Source of the DNA: Streptomyces sp. WMMB303
GTDB taxonomy: Bacteria; Actinomycetota; Actinomycetes; Streptomycetales; Streptomycetaceae
Direction: 5' to 3'
NCBI RefSeq assembly: GCF_029351045.1
Contig: NZ_JARKIN010000001.1
Span: 6,601,001-6,665,000, forward strand
DNA: 64,000 nt
Position numbers and translations under genes: made by a program. Shown here piece after piece: positions 8,274 to 17,123 of the stretch; within the stretch, counting starts at the first letter, position 1; every line of letters starts with the position of its first letter. The notes below the pieces were generated by a model. The model saw only the letters and a program-made list of their open reading frames with translations. It did no database searches and had not been told where the DNA came from.

Positions 8274-10790
8274 ATGGCCAACGAACAGCACACCCGGTCC
8301 GCGAGCGTACGCCCGCGAGTCGAGCCGCACCGCTCGGCCTCCCGCGGCGACCCTCGCGACGTGCTCGCTCGTCTCACCAGGGGGCCGGACCGCGCCGGGC
8401 GTGTCACCCATACGGAGCACTTGCCCCCGCGAAACGGTCGCCATGCAGAATGGCCCGACCGGATCCGGCCGGAAGTGATCGATGCCGTGCAGCAGACAGG
8501 CATCGACCGCCCCTGGGAGCACCAGGCCCGCGCCGCCGCCCACGCCCTCGACGGCGATTCCGTGATCATCGCCACAGGCACCGCCTCCGGAAAATCCCTC
8601 TCCTACCTCGTCCCCGTGCTCAGCACCCTGCTGGACGGTTCCGAGGCCCCGAACGGACGCGGCGCCACCGCGCTGTACCTCTCGCCCACCAAAGCGCTCG
8701 CGGCGGACCAGCGGCGCGCCGTCACCGACCTGTCCTCCCCGCTGGGCACCGGAGTGCGGGCGGCCGTCTTCGACGGGGACACTCCGGTGGAAGAGCGCGA
8801 ATGGGTGCGGCTGTACGCCAATTACGTGCTCACCAACCCGGACATGCTCCACCGCGGCCTGCTGCCCGGCCACAGCCGTTGGTCCTCGTTCCTGCGGGCC
8901 CTGCGCTACGTGGTCGTCGACGAGTGCCACACCTACCGCGGCGTCTTCGGCTCCCACGTCGCCCAGGTGCTGCGGCGCCTGCGCCGGGTGTGCGCGCGCT
9001 ACGGCTCCGAACCGGTGTTCCTGCTGGCCTCCGCCACCGCGGCGGCGCCCGGCGAGGGAGCAACCCGGCTCACCGGTGTGCGCCCGGTCGAGATCACCGA
9101 GGACACCTCCCCGCGCGGAGAGACCGTCTTCGCCCTGTGGGAGCCGCCGTTGACCGAACTGGAGGGCGAACGCGGCGCCCCGGTCCGCCGCACCGCCACC
9201 GCCGAGGCCGCCGAGCTGCTCACCGAACTGGCCGCCCAGGAGGTACGTACTGTCGCCTTCGTACGCTCCCGCCGCGGCGCCGAGCTGATCTCCCTCATCG
9301 CCCAGGACCGCCTCGCCGCCCTCCCCGCACCCCGCCGCCCCGGCCCGGCCGAGAGCCCGCCGCCGGAAGCGGCCCGCGACACCGCCGCGGCGCCCGGCAG
9401 CCCCCGGCTCGGAGCACCCCGCGCCGGGGACCGAGGGCCGGTCGCGGAACGGCGCGCCGGGCTGTCCGCGCGGATCGCCGCATACCGGGGCGGCTACCTG
9501 CCCGAGGAACGGCGCGCCCTGGAGCGGGCGCTGCACACCGGGGAGCTGCTGGGGCTCGCCGCCACGAACGCGCTGGAACTCGGTATCGACATCTCCGGAC
9601 TGGACGCCGTCCTCATCACCGGCTATCCCGGCACCCGTGCGTCACTCTGGCAGCAGGCCGGGCGCGCTGGCCGGGCCGGTCAGGGCGCGCTGGCCATCAT
9701 GATCGCCCGGGACGAGCCGCTGGACACCTATCTCGTCCACCACCCCGAGTCCGTCTTCCACACCCCGGTCGAGTCCACCGTCCTGGACCCGCACAACCCC
9801 TATGTCCTGGCGCCCCACCTGTGCGCAGCCGCAGCCGAGCTCCCGCTCACCGAAGCCGACTTCGCCCTCTTCGGCCCGGAGACGCCGGAACTGCTGGGCA
9901 AGCTCGAACAGCGCAAGCTGCTCCGGCGCCGCAGCTCCGGCTGGCACTGGACGCGCAAGGAGCGGGCCGCCGACCTGACCGACATCCGCGGCAGCGGCGG
10001 GAAGCCGGTGCAGGTGGTGGAGGACGGCACGGGGCGGCTGCTGGGCACCGTCGACGCCGGTGCCGCACACACCACCGTCCACGAGGGCGCGGTCCACCTG
10101 CATCAGGGCCGTACCTATGTGGTGCGCCGACTCGACCTGGAGGACTCCGCCGCGCTCGTCGAGGAGGCGTCCCCGCCGTGGACCACGATGGCGCGGGACA
10201 CCACCTCTCTCGCCGTGCTGAAGACCGAGGCCGAGCATGCCTGGGGTGACGCCCGGCTGTGCTTCGGCTCCGTCGAGGTCACCAACCAGGTCGTCTCCTA
10301 TCTGCGCCGCCGCCTGCTGACCGGCGAGGTCCTCGGCGAGACCAAGCTCGACCTGCCGCCCCGCACCCTGCGCACCCGCGCGGTGTGGTGGACCGTCACC
10401 GAGGACCAGCTCGACGCCGCGCGGATCGACCCGGAGATCCTGGCCGGATCGCTGCACGCCGCCGAGCACGCGGCCATCGGCATGCTGCCGCTGTTCGCCA
10501 CCTGCGACCGCTGGGACATCGGCGGTGTCTCCATCGCCCTGCACCCGGACACTCTCCTTCCCACCGTTTTCGTCTACGACGGCCAGCCCGGCGGGGCGGG
10601 CTTCGCCGAGCGCGCGTTCCACACCGCGCGCGGCTGGCTGACCGCCACCCGCGACGCCATCGCCGCCTGCGAGTGCGAGGCGGGCTGCCCCTCGTGCATC
10701 CAGTCGCCCAAATGCGGGAACGCCAACGACCCGCTCCACAAGCGCGGCGCCGTCCGGCTCCTCACCGAACTCCTCCGCTCCGCCGTCTGA
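8274..10790 (+). CDS. DEAD/DEAH helicase of the MrfA/YprA type
   Basis: This is a superfamily 2 ATP-dependent DNA helicase of 838 residues. Visible motifs are motif I ATGTASGKS, motif II VVDECHTYRG (a DECH box), motif III ASATAA and motif VI QQAGRAGRAGQ. The C-terminal domain is DUF1998 with a zinc-binding cysteine cluster CECEAGCPSCIQSPKCGN. This architecture is shared by B. subtilis MrfA (mitomycin repair) and eukaryotic Hrq1, so a 3'-5' helicase in DNA damage repair is likely. The start is uncertain: ATG 8274 is given, but a TTG at 8232 is also in frame and neither has a strong ribosome site. It is transcribed divergently from bldG. Confidence 0.93.
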   Translation: MANEQHTRSASVRPRVEPHRSASRGDPRDVLARLTRGPDRAGRVTHTEHLPPRNGRHAEWPDRIRPEVIDAVQQTGIDRPWEHQARAAAHALDGDSVIIATGTASGKSLSYLVPVLSTLLDGSEAPNGRGATALYLSPTKALAADQRRAVTDLSSPLGTGVRAAVFDGDTPVEEREWVRLYANYVLTNPDMLHRGLLPGHSRWSSFLRALRYVVVDECHTYRGVFGSHVAQVLRRLRRVCARYGSEPVFLLASATAAAPGEGATRLTGVRPVEITEDTSPRGETVFALWEPPLTELEGERGAPVRRTATAEAAELLTELAAQEVRTVAFVRSRRGAELISLIAQDRLAALPAPRRPGPAESPPPEAARDTAAAPGSPRLGAPRAGDRGPVAERRAGLSARIAAYRGGYLPEERRALERALHTGELLGLAATNALELGIDISGLDAVLITGYPGTRASLWQQAGRAGRAGQGALAIMIARDEPLDTYLVHHPESVFHTPVESTVLDPHNPYVLAPHLCAAAAELPLTEADFALFGPETPELLGKLEQRKLLRRRSSGWHWTRKERAADLTDIRGSGGKPVQVVEDGTGRLLGTVDAGAAHTTVHEGAVHLHQGRTYVVRRLDLEDSAALVEEASPPWTTMARDTTSLAVLKTEAEHAWGDARLCFGSVEVTNQVVSYLRRRLLTGEVLGETKLDLPPRTLRTRAVWWTVTEDQLDAARIDPEILAGSLHAAEHAAIGMLPLFATCDRWDIGGVSIALHPDTLLPTVFVYDGQPGGAGFAERAFHTARGWLTATRDAIAACECEAGCPSCIQSPKCGNANDPLHKRGAVRLLTELLRSAV

Positions 10791-11033
10791 ACCGCCGTCG
10801 GGCCCGCCCCCGAGGTGCCTCCTTCCTCCGGTTCCCCCCGGGCCTATCCCTGCCCCCGTGCGTCCGCCACGCTCTCGTTCCCGGCCCCCGCCCGGGCGAC
10901 CGCGCGCCCAGCCCCCGGATCTCCTCGGCCGCCCGTCAGCGAGGACCTGCACGGGATCGGGCGCTGCACCCGGCGGCCGGAGCCCCGCCGCGGACGGCGC
11001 GGCCCGTGCATGGACGGGGGACGGACGACGGCA

Positions 11034-11510
11034 TCACCGGTGAGCCGACCGACGGCAGGGGCGGGCGGGTAGTCGGCCACCGCCACCAGCCACCGAGCCC
11101 GGGGCACCGGCCACCGAGCGGGTGACACCGGCGGCACGCGGCGCGTCGGCGGACAGATCCGCGGTCGGGAGGCCGACCGGACCCGCACGGGCACGCGCAC
11201 GCGCCGTGTAGGGCCCCCAACGCAGTCGTGTCTCCAGATCCGCGACCTCGCCCCGGACCGTGCAGCGGGCCACCCTCGTGTGCTGCGCCCGGGCCACCCG
11301 GCGAGCCGTCGCGCAGGCCCGGGCCGGGCCGTCGAGCGCACGGTCGGCCGCCGCGAGCGCCGCCAGGTCGGCGGCGGCGCCCACCCGGTGGCGTACCCAG
11401 ACCGCCTGGCCGAAGCCCAGCACGCCGGCGAACACGCCGCACAGCACCACGACGCTCAGTGCCGCCCACACCGAGGCCGATCCCCGGTCCTCACGGAACC
11501 CCGCGGCCAC
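11034..11510 (-). CDS. TadE/TadG-like pseudopilin-associated protein
   Basis: This is a 158-residue protein starting MAAGFREDRGSASVWAAL and followed by one N-terminal transmembrane helix (SVVVLCGVFAGVLGFGQAVW) and an extracytoplasmic part rich in Arg and Ala. The pattern RGSASVW plus a single helix is that of the actinobacterial TadE-like (Rv3654c-like) proteins, known to lie at the end of Tad loci next to a helicase gene, exactly the present context. The gene overlaps the upstream TadE gene by 20 bases. It is probably a minor structural or assembly component of a Flp-like surface structure. Confidence 0.8.
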   Translation of the reverse strand: MAAGFREDRGSASVWAALSVVVLCGVFAGVLGFGQAVWVRHRVGAAADLAALAAADRALDGPARACATARRVARAQHTRVARCTVRGEVADLETRLRWGPYTARARARAGPVGLPTADLSADAPRAAGVTRSVAGAPGSVAGGGGRLPARPCRRSAHR

Positions 11511-11961
11511 CCGCCCTCCTCTCGTCCAGCGCGACCGCCTCCGAGCGCAGCCCCACGGTCAACGGGCCCGGGCCGACCGTTCGCGCCCGCACCGCGACCC
11601 GCACCAGTTCGCCCTCTCGTACCGTCTCCACCCGGGCGCCGGGCGGGGCGGCCTCCCGCGCGGCCTGCCGGACGGCGTCCTCGGGTTCGCCGCGGGCAGC
11701 CGCCCGTGCTCCGGCGCGCGCGGCGTCCACACACTGGATCCGGGCCACCGCGGCCATCAGCCCCCACAGCAATCCGGCCACCAGGAGCACCAGCGCCGGG
11801 ATCACCACGGCGGCCTCCGCTGTCACATATCCGGCGCACCGATCGGTCCCCCGCTGCCGCCCTCGACCATCCGCGCCGAGACCTCGGGCCCGCTGTCCAC
11901 GGCCGGGCTGTCCGCGGCCGAGCCTCCGGCCCCAGCACGGCGCCCGGTCAGAACGGCGCAC
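11491..11961 (-). CDS. TadE family pilus assembly protein
   Basis: The conserved core is GYVTAEAAVVIPALVLLVAG, an N-terminal helix with the invariant Glu of TadE-type pseudopilins, followed by an extracytoplasmic domain of about 80 residues. The start is not clear: no in-frame ATG exists near the core, and possible GTGs are at 11826, 11961 and 11997, none with a good ribosome site. I list 11961, which overlaps the upstream gene by 14 bases. An N-terminal Arg-rich stretch before the helix would be cytoplasmic. It sits between the pilin-like gene and the TadE/G-like gene in one operon. Confidence 0.75.
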   Translation of the reverse strand: MRRSDRAPCWGRRLGRGQPGRGQRARGLGADGRGRQRGTDRCAGYVTAEAAVVIPALVLLVAGLLWGLMAAVARIQCVDAARAGARAAARGEPEDAVRQAAREAAPPGARVETVREGELVRVAVRARTVGPGPLTVGLRSEAVALDERRAGGRGVP

Positions 11962-12157
11962 GGAGCGCCCGTTCGACGAGACCTTGCAACTGGGCACTCA
12001 CCGCACCACTGGTGACGACCTTGTAGAGCACTGCGGCCAGCGCGACCGCTGCGAGCGTGCCCATGGCGTACTCGGCCGTACTCATCCCCTCGTCCCCGCA
12101 GGGGCGCCGGAGCTTCGCGCGCTCCCACAGTCGGCGCAGCCTCGCCACTCCTGTCAT
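11948..12157 (-). CDS. DUF4244 small Flp pilin-like protein
   Basis: This is a 69-residue protein. After a basic N-terminus it reads GDEGMSTAEYAMGTLAAVAL, closely matching the Flp-type pilin motif, with cleavage expected before the hydrophobic helix and the conserved Glu-Tyr pair. DUF4244 proteins are the probable major pilin of actinobacterial Tad systems. A good site, gaggaagga, precedes the ATG at 12157. No prepilin peptidase (TadV) gene is seen in the window, so processing must be done by an enzyme encoded elsewhere. Confidence 0.88.
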   Translation of the reverse strand: MTGVARLRRLWERAKLRRPCGDEGMSTAEYAMGTLAAVALAAVLYKVVTSGAVSAQLQGLVERALRAPF

Positions 12158-12245
12158 CCGCTCGTCCTTCCTCACCCGATCTCCTCTCCAGATGTCCGCA
12201 CCGAGCGGGCTGCTGGCAGCCCGCGACGGGCCCGTCTGCCGCCGC

Positions 12246-13091
12246 TCACCACAGCGCCCGGGCGAGCCCCAGCAGCACGGGTACGACTCCGACCACCAGG
12301 AACGCGGGCAGAAAGCACAGCCCCAGGGGCCCGGTGACCAGTACCGCCGCCCGTCTCGCCCTGCTGCCCGCGACCCGGGCCCGGCTGTCTCGCAGCTCGA
12401 CGGCCAGCCGGGCGACGGACTCGACAGCGGGCACTCCGGCCGCCCCGGCACGCTCTATGCACCGGGCGAAATCCACACCCCAGGGCCGCTCGGCGAACCG
12501 CCCCCACACCAGTGCGGGTTCGGCACCCAGGCGCAGTTCCACAGCGGCCCGTGCCAGCCGCGTCCCCAACGGGCCGCCGACCGAGCTCCCGACGGCCTCG
12601 GCGGCGCGGGCAGGGCCGGCTCCGGCCGCCAGGCAGGCCGCAATCAGCTCGGCGACCAGGGGGAGCTGTTCCTCTTCGGCCCGCTCCGTGCTGTTCCGAG
12701 GATCCTGTGCGACGGCCCGCCGCCGCAGCAGGCGCCACGTTCCCCATCCGGCCGCGCCACCCAGCAGCCATCCGGCAGGGCCGCCGACCAGCAGAAGTCC
12801 CAGCACACCGGCGCCTGTCGAGGCGGCGCCCTCACGTACCTGCCTGGTACGCAGCCTGTCGGTGAACCGCTTTCCGGTCCCCGTCCGCCGATCCGTCGGC
12901 CAGGGACCGGCCCGGCCTGCTCTCCTCTCCACGGGTACTCCGCACAGGAGGTGTGCGCGGCGCCGCACCACGCCTTCCGTCCTGAGCGCCCCCAGCGCTT
13001 GCGCCATGCACCACGCTGCCGCCAGCGTCACCGCGGCAGCCGGAGCCCATGTCCACACCCTGGGGACAACGTCGGCCCATCCGGCGTTCAC
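12246..13091 (-). CDS. TadC-like type II secretion F domain membrane protein
   Basis: This is a 281-residue integral membrane platform protein. The T2SS F domain is recognisable from EEEQLPLVAELIAACLAAG through the amphipathic helix region, with hydrophobic segments near residues 10-30, 85-110 and 250-275. The GTG start at 13091 overlaps the TadB stop (GTGA), indicating coupled translation. Together with TadA and TadB it should form the inner-membrane motor complex for Flp pilus assembly. Confidence 0.88.
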   Translation of the reverse strand: MNAGWADVVPRVWTWAPAAAVTLAAAWCMAQALGALRTEGVVRRRAHLLCGVPVERRAGRAGPWPTDRRTGTGKRFTDRLRTRQVREGAASTGAGVLGLLLVGGPAGWLLGGAAGWGTWRLLRRRAVAQDPRNSTERAEEEQLPLVAELIAACLAAGAGPARAAEAVGSSVGGPLGTRLARAAVELRLGAEPALVWGRFAERPWGVDFARCIERAGAAGVPAVESVARLAVELRDSRARVAGSRARRAAVLVTGPLGLCFLPAFLVVGVVPVLLGLARALW

Positions 13092-14098
13092 TTCGACCAG
13101 CTCCTGCCGGGCTGGGCGTACCGCTCCGCCTCGGGTGCGGGAGCCGGGGCGCCGGCGGGTGGTTCCGCCGCGCCTTCGGCGGCGCGCACGATGCGGGCGA
13201 CCCACAGCAGTCCGGCCCACTCCAGCAGGGCTCCGACGACGAGGCAGCCGAATCCCGTCGGCGTGTGCAGGAGGATCCAGAGCGGATCGGCGTCCATCGC
13301 GGTGCCCAGGGCCAGTCCGAAGACCGGCAGCAGCGCCAGCACCAGGGCGGTGGAGCGGGGCCCGGCCAGCTGTGCCCGCAGTTCCGCACGTTGCTCGCCC
13401 TGGGCGCGTACCGCGCCGGCCACCCGTTCCAGCCCCTCGGCCAGCCCTGCTCCGCCTTCGACCGCCACCTGCCAGCAGGCAGCCGCCCCGGCCAGCCCCT
13501 CCGCTCCGGGCAGCAGCGCCGCCTCGCGCAGCGCCGCCGGTACGTCGCCACCGAACCGGGCCGCGGCGAGCATTGCCGCTCCCGCGTCACCCAGGCATCG
13601 CAGCGCCGCACGGTCGACGGCCAGCAGCGCGCCGTCCGGCTGCCTCCCGGCCCGCAGCTCGCCCGCCACGGCCCCGCACAGGCGGACCACAGCGGTCTCG
13701 CGCTCCTGTGCCAGCCGTCCCGCGGCACGCCGCCGCAGCCACCGCCGGACCAGGGGAACGGCGGCGAGCCCGGCCACCGCCGGAACCCAGGACCGGCCCA
13801 GCAGCGCTGCCAGCGCTCCTACGAGGAGGCACCACCACTCGTGCCCGGCCCGCACCGCGAAGCGAGCACGGGCCGCGGCGGTGGCTTCCCGCCAGCGGTC
13901 CTGCAGGGCGACGGCGGAGCGCCGCGTCGACGCCTTCGCTCCGCCCGCGAGCAGCAGTCTGGCCCGCCGGTTGCCTTCGTGACGCCCGGTCAGCGACCAG
14001 GCCGCCGCGCCGGCGCACACCGCTGCGGCGTACGCCGCGTGGGACGCCGCGGGCTCGCTCCCCGCCACCAGGGCCACCAGGGCTGCGGTACCGCTCAT
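13088..14098 (-). CDS. TadB-like type II secretion F domain membrane protein
   Basis: This is a 336-residue membrane protein with a cytoplasmic T2SS F domain (GAVAGELRAGRQPDGALLAVDRAA and following) and terminal hydrophobic helices around residues 10-35, 90-115, 260-285 and 295-315. It overlaps both neighbours by four bases (stop of tadA, start of tadC), a strict operon layout. In Tad systems TadB and TadC form the membrane platform acted on by the TadA ATPase. Confidence 0.88.
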   Translation of the reverse strand: MSGTAALVALVAGSEPAASHAAYAAAVCAGAAAWSLTGRHEGNRRARLLLAGGAKASTRRSAVALQDRWREATAAARARFAVRAGHEWWCLLVGALAALLGRSWVPAVAGLAAVPLVRRWLRRRAAGRLAQERETAVVRLCGAVAGELRAGRQPDGALLAVDRAALRCLGDAGAAMLAAARFGGDVPAALREAALLPGAEGLAGAAACWQVAVEGGAGLAEGLERVAGAVRAQGEQRAELRAQLAGPRSTALVLALLPVFGLALGTAMDADPLWILLHTPTGFGCLVVGALLEWAGLLWVARIVRAAEGAAEPPAGAPAPAPEAERYAQPGRSWSK

Positions 14099-15519
14099 CG
14101 CGGGCTCCTCTCAGCGGGCCAGGGCCAGGTCGGTGCGGCCGGAACCGCCACGCCACCGGCCGCGGCCGGGTGCGGACCTCGGCCACGGCCTCCTGGGGCA
14201 GCGACGCATCCGCGGAGGTCCGCGCTCTCGCCGACCAGGCCCAGGCCGTCGCCGTCCGTTTCGTCGGCGTGCCGCCGCAGGCACAGCTCCTCCAGCCGCG
14301 GCCAGCCGCGCGCCCGGACGAACCCGGTTGCGGGACCGCGAGGGCGGCCCGCCCCCGGACCGCTCCACACGGCGGCCGGTACCGTCGCCACCAGACCGGC
14401 CGCGTCCCGCTCCAGCACGTGGATCTGCGCGATCCGCCGCCTGCCGTCGCGGCCCCGGACCACATGCACGATCAGATCCAGCGCCGCCGCCAACTGGCTG
14501 TGCAGCGCGGCCCTGTCGAGGCCCGCGGTGCCGGCCAGGGCTTCCAGCCGGGCCGGAACGTCCGCGGCGGCGTTGGCGTGCACGGTGCCGCACCCGCCCT
14601 CGTGACCGGTGTTCAGGGCGGCCAGCAGGTCGGTGACCTCGGGGCCCCGGACCTCTCCCACGACCAGGCGGTCGGGCCGCATGCGCAGCGCCTGCCGCAC
14701 CAGATCGCGCAGTTCCACCCGGCCCACGCCTTCCTGGTTGGCCGGGCGTGCCTCCAGTCGCACCACATGGGGGTGGTCGGGGCGCAGTTCGGCCGAGTCC
14801 TCGGCGAGGACGATGCGTTCGTCGGGGCCGACCAGCCCCAGCAGTGTGGACAGCAGTGTCGTCTTGCCGCATCCGGTACCGCCGCTGACGACGAAGGAGA
14901 GGCGGGCATCCAGTACGGCTCGCAGCAGCCGTTCCCCGCCCGGCGGCACCGTCCCGGCGGTCACCAGCTCCGGCAGGCCGAAGGCGCGGGGGCGCAGCAC
15001 CCGCAGCGACAGGCAGGTACAGCCCACGGCGACCGGGGGCAGTACCGCATGCAGCCTGGTGCCGTCCGGGAGCCGGGCATCGACCCAGGGCCGGGCGTCG
15101 TCGAGCCGACGCCCGGCGGAGGTCGCCAGCCGCTGCGCGAGCCTGCGCACGGCGGCGGCGTCGGGGAAGCGCACCCCGGTCGGCTCCAGACCCCGGCCCC
15201 GGTCCACCCACACCTGGTCGGGTGCGGTGACCAGCACGTCGGTGGCCTCGGGGTCGGCCAGCAACGGTTCGAGCGGGCCGACTCCGACGAGTTCGGAGCG
15301 GAGGGCCTCCACGACCCCCAGTACCGCGCTGTCGCCCATCAGCCGTCCTTGGGCCCGCAGCGCGGCGGCCACCCCGGCGGGTGTCGGCTCGGCGCCCGCT
15401 TCGGCGAGGCTGCGCCGCACCGAGTCCAGCAGCCTGGTGCCTGCGCCGGTCGCGCCTGTGCGGGGCGCGGCGCCCGTCATCGGCGCGGCCTCGCGCGCAC
15501 CGTTGTCCTGCGAGGTCAT
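14095..15519 (-). CDS. TadA-like secretion/pilus ATPase
   Basis: This is a 474-residue type II/IV secretion ATPase (VirB11/TadA group). Visible motifs are Walker A SGGTGCGKTTLLSTLL, Asp box LAEDSAELRP, Walker B-like RPDRLVVGEVRG, and His box GHEGGCGTVHANAA. The N-terminal 130 residues form the usual mixed domain (VLVTAPDQVWVDRG). The C-terminus is extended by about 70 Arg/Pro/Ala-rich residues beyond the family core. It powers assembly or export of the Flp-like pilin from the cytoplasmic face. It overlaps ssd and tadB by four bases each. Confidence 0.93.
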   Translation of the reverse strand: MTSQDNGAREAAPMTGAAPRTGATGAGTRLLDSVRRSLAEAGAEPTPAGVAAALRAQGRLMGDSAVLGVVEALRSELVGVGPLEPLLADPEATDVLVTAPDQVWVDRGRGLEPTGVRFPDAAAVRRLAQRLATSAGRRLDDARPWVDARLPDGTRLHAVLPPVAVGCTCLSLRVLRPRAFGLPELVTAGTVPPGGERLLRAVLDARLSFVVSGGTGCGKTTLLSTLLGLVGPDERIVLAEDSAELRPDHPHVVRLEARPANQEGVGRVELRDLVRQALRMRPDRLVVGEVRGPEVTDLLAALNTGHEGGCGTVHANAAADVPARLEALAGTAGLDRAALHSQLAAALDLIVHVVRGRDGRRRIAQIHVLERDAAGLVATVPAAVWSGPGAGRPRGPATGFVRARGWPRLEELCLRRHADETDGDGLGLVGESADLRGCVAAPGGRGRGPHPAAAGGVAVPAAPTWPWPAERSPR

Positions 15520-16670
15520 GCGGCCGCTCCTGCTCCGCCGAGCGCCTGCTCCCAGAACCGGCCGCAGAAGCGGGCCAGGGCGCCGTCCTTCGCGGTGCCG
15601 GGCGGCCTGCCGCGGTCGACGGCCGCGAGCAGTCCGCGCTCCCAGGGGAGCTCACCGGCCAGTGGCAGCCCCAGCAGCCGGGCGACCTCGGTGTCGTTGA
15701 GTGCGGCGTCGTGCCGGGTGCGGCGCTGCGGGCCGCCCGGCGGCCGCACCACCGCCCGCAGGTCGCGGACCACCGGTCGGGTACGGGCGGCCACCCGGTG
15801 GGCCGCGGCGACGGCGCGCAGTTCCGCGGGGACGACCGCCAGTCCGAGATCGAGCTGCACCAGCGCTTCCGCCACCGTCGCGTCCACCTGCCGGGGGAGG
15901 TCGACGACGACCACTCCGCCGCGGCGACGCGCGGCGGAGAGCACCGCCTTCATGGCGTCGGCGGGCACCAGCGCCCGTTCGCCCCGGTCCCAGCTGAGCA
16001 CGCTCAGGTCGTGCGAGCGGGGCAGGGAGTCGGCGAGGGCGGTGCCGCCGACCCGGCCGCGGGATTCCGCGAAATCGGGCCAGCGCAGCCCTTGGGTCCG
16101 TTCCGCGCCGAGCAGGATGTCCAGGCCGCCGCCGAGCGGGTCGGCGTCGACGAGCGTCGTCCGCTCTCCGGCGGCGGCCGCGGTGACCGCCAGGGCGCAG
16201 GCCAGCGTGGAGGCCCCGGCTCCGCCCCTGCCGCCGATGACTCCCACGGTCAGCGCCGTACTGCCGACCCCTTCCAGGGCGTCGGCGATGCGGCCGGTCA
16301 GCCAGCTCTCCGCGTCGGGCAGCAGGGCCACGCTCTCCGCACCGACGCGTACCCCGCGCTCCCAGACACCCGGGTCGTCCCAGTCCCGCCCGATCAGCAG
16401 CACTCCGGGCCGCCGCGGGACCGGTCCGTCCACGCGGGGCGTGCCGTCGTCGGCGGCGCCACCGAAGCCGGAGGCGCCGACGCAGTCGTCGCCGACGAGC
16501 ACCAGGGGCGCCCGCTCCCAGGAGGCGGCGCCGCTCCAGGAGGCCCACCCCGCGCCGCTCGGCGGGCCGCCGTGAGCGACCTGGGGCTCCGTCCCGGCGG
16601 CTGCGCACAGTCGCAGTAGGTCATCGAGGAGTTCCTCATCCTCGGTGACAATCAGAATGTTTTCAGCCAC
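15516..16670 (-). CDS. ssd: Septum site-determining protein Ssd (TadZ/CpaE-like)
   Basis: This is a 384-residue MinD/ParA superfamily protein. The N-terminal part resembles a response-regulator fold (ILIVTEDEELLDDLLRL). The P-loop is deviant: VIGGRGGAGASTLACALA, with Ser in place of the second Lys-Thr pair of ParA, as in TadZ/CpaE and in mycobacterial Ssd (Rv3660c), where overexpression blocks septation. It heads the Tad operon and probably positions the machinery at the pole or septum. The upstream intergenic region has DnaA box-like words. Confidence 0.88.
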   Translation of the reverse strand: MAENILIVTEDEELLDDLLRLCAAAGTEPQVAHGGPPSGAGWASWSGAASWERAPLVLVGDDCVGASGFGGAADDGTPRVDGPVPRRPGVLLIGRDWDDPGVWERGVRVGAESVALLPDAESWLTGRIADALEGVGSTALTVGVIGGRGGAGASTLACALAVTAAAAGERTTLVDADPLGGGLDILLGAERTQGLRWPDFAESRGRVGGTALADSLPRSHDLSVLSWDRGERALVPADAMKAVLSAARRRGGVVVVDLPRQVDATVAEALVQLDLGLAVVPAELRAVAAAHRVAARTRPVVRDLRAVVRPPGGPQRRTRHDAALNDTEVARLLGLPLAGELPWERGLLAAVDRGRPPGTAKDGALARFCGRFWEQALGGAGAAA

Positions 16671-16760
16671 GCTTCGGGCCCTCCCCGTCAGTTGGGCACT
16701 CGCGTCCGCAAACGCCTGCGGACACCGACGGGATTCACGGTGCAGCGAACCGGAAAAACT

Positions 16761-16807
16761 TGTGGATCATGGTCCAAAACTGTGGACAACCCGGAGACTG
16801 TGAATAA
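16761..16807. promoter_or_regulatory. Cluster of three DnaA box-like nonamers upstream of ssd
   Basis: TGTGGATCA (16761-16769), TGTGGACAA (16781-16789) and TGTGAATAA (16799-16807) occur in the same orientation, 18-20 bp apart, about 90-140 bases upstream of the ssd start. The middle one is the exact complement of TTGTCCACA, the Streptomyces DnaA consensus. The stretch is unusually A/T-rich. Binding by DnaA is an inference. Confidence 0.5.
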
Positions 16808-16953
16808 CTCACTCACCCAAACCAGTGACCATCGGAGAGCAGTCTTTCGATTACTCTGTGTCACCGCGAGGAGGAATCAAGGAGTCCGCTCCCGGGAGAT
16901 CGAAAAGGCCCCGACCACTGCGGGTCGAGGCCGGGAAATGCCCCTGGACATGC

Positions 16954-17019
16954 GACGACCCCCGCCGGGGGGGAGAGCGGGGGTCGTCCCCACGGCCGAC
17001 TCGGGGGGGGAGGAGTCGG
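16954..17019. terminator. Two adjacent stem-loops between ssd and the HAD gene
   Basis: The first is a perfect 12-bp stem (16954-16965 with 16977-16988, arm GACGACCCCCGC). The second is a 7-bp stem CCGACTC (16996-17002) with GAGTCGG (17013-17019) across a G-run. They lie between two divergent genes, where a terminator is not needed, so an attenuator or leader structure for the HAD gene is possible. The rest of 16671-17123 holds no gene I can support. Confidence 0.45.
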
Positions 17020-17123
17020 GCCGGGTTAGCACGGTCGCGAACGATCCGTGACTTCCATGGTGTACCCGAGAGCCTTCTCAGGCAAACCCACGCGCCCCAG
17101 CTTACGCCGAATGGTGGGCGCCT

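Noticed and set aside
12334..16575. A 1413-codon plus-strand frame over the Tad genes
   Set aside because: It is a mirror of the real genes on the other strand; its composition is Arg/Pro/Ser/Ala only, without motifs.
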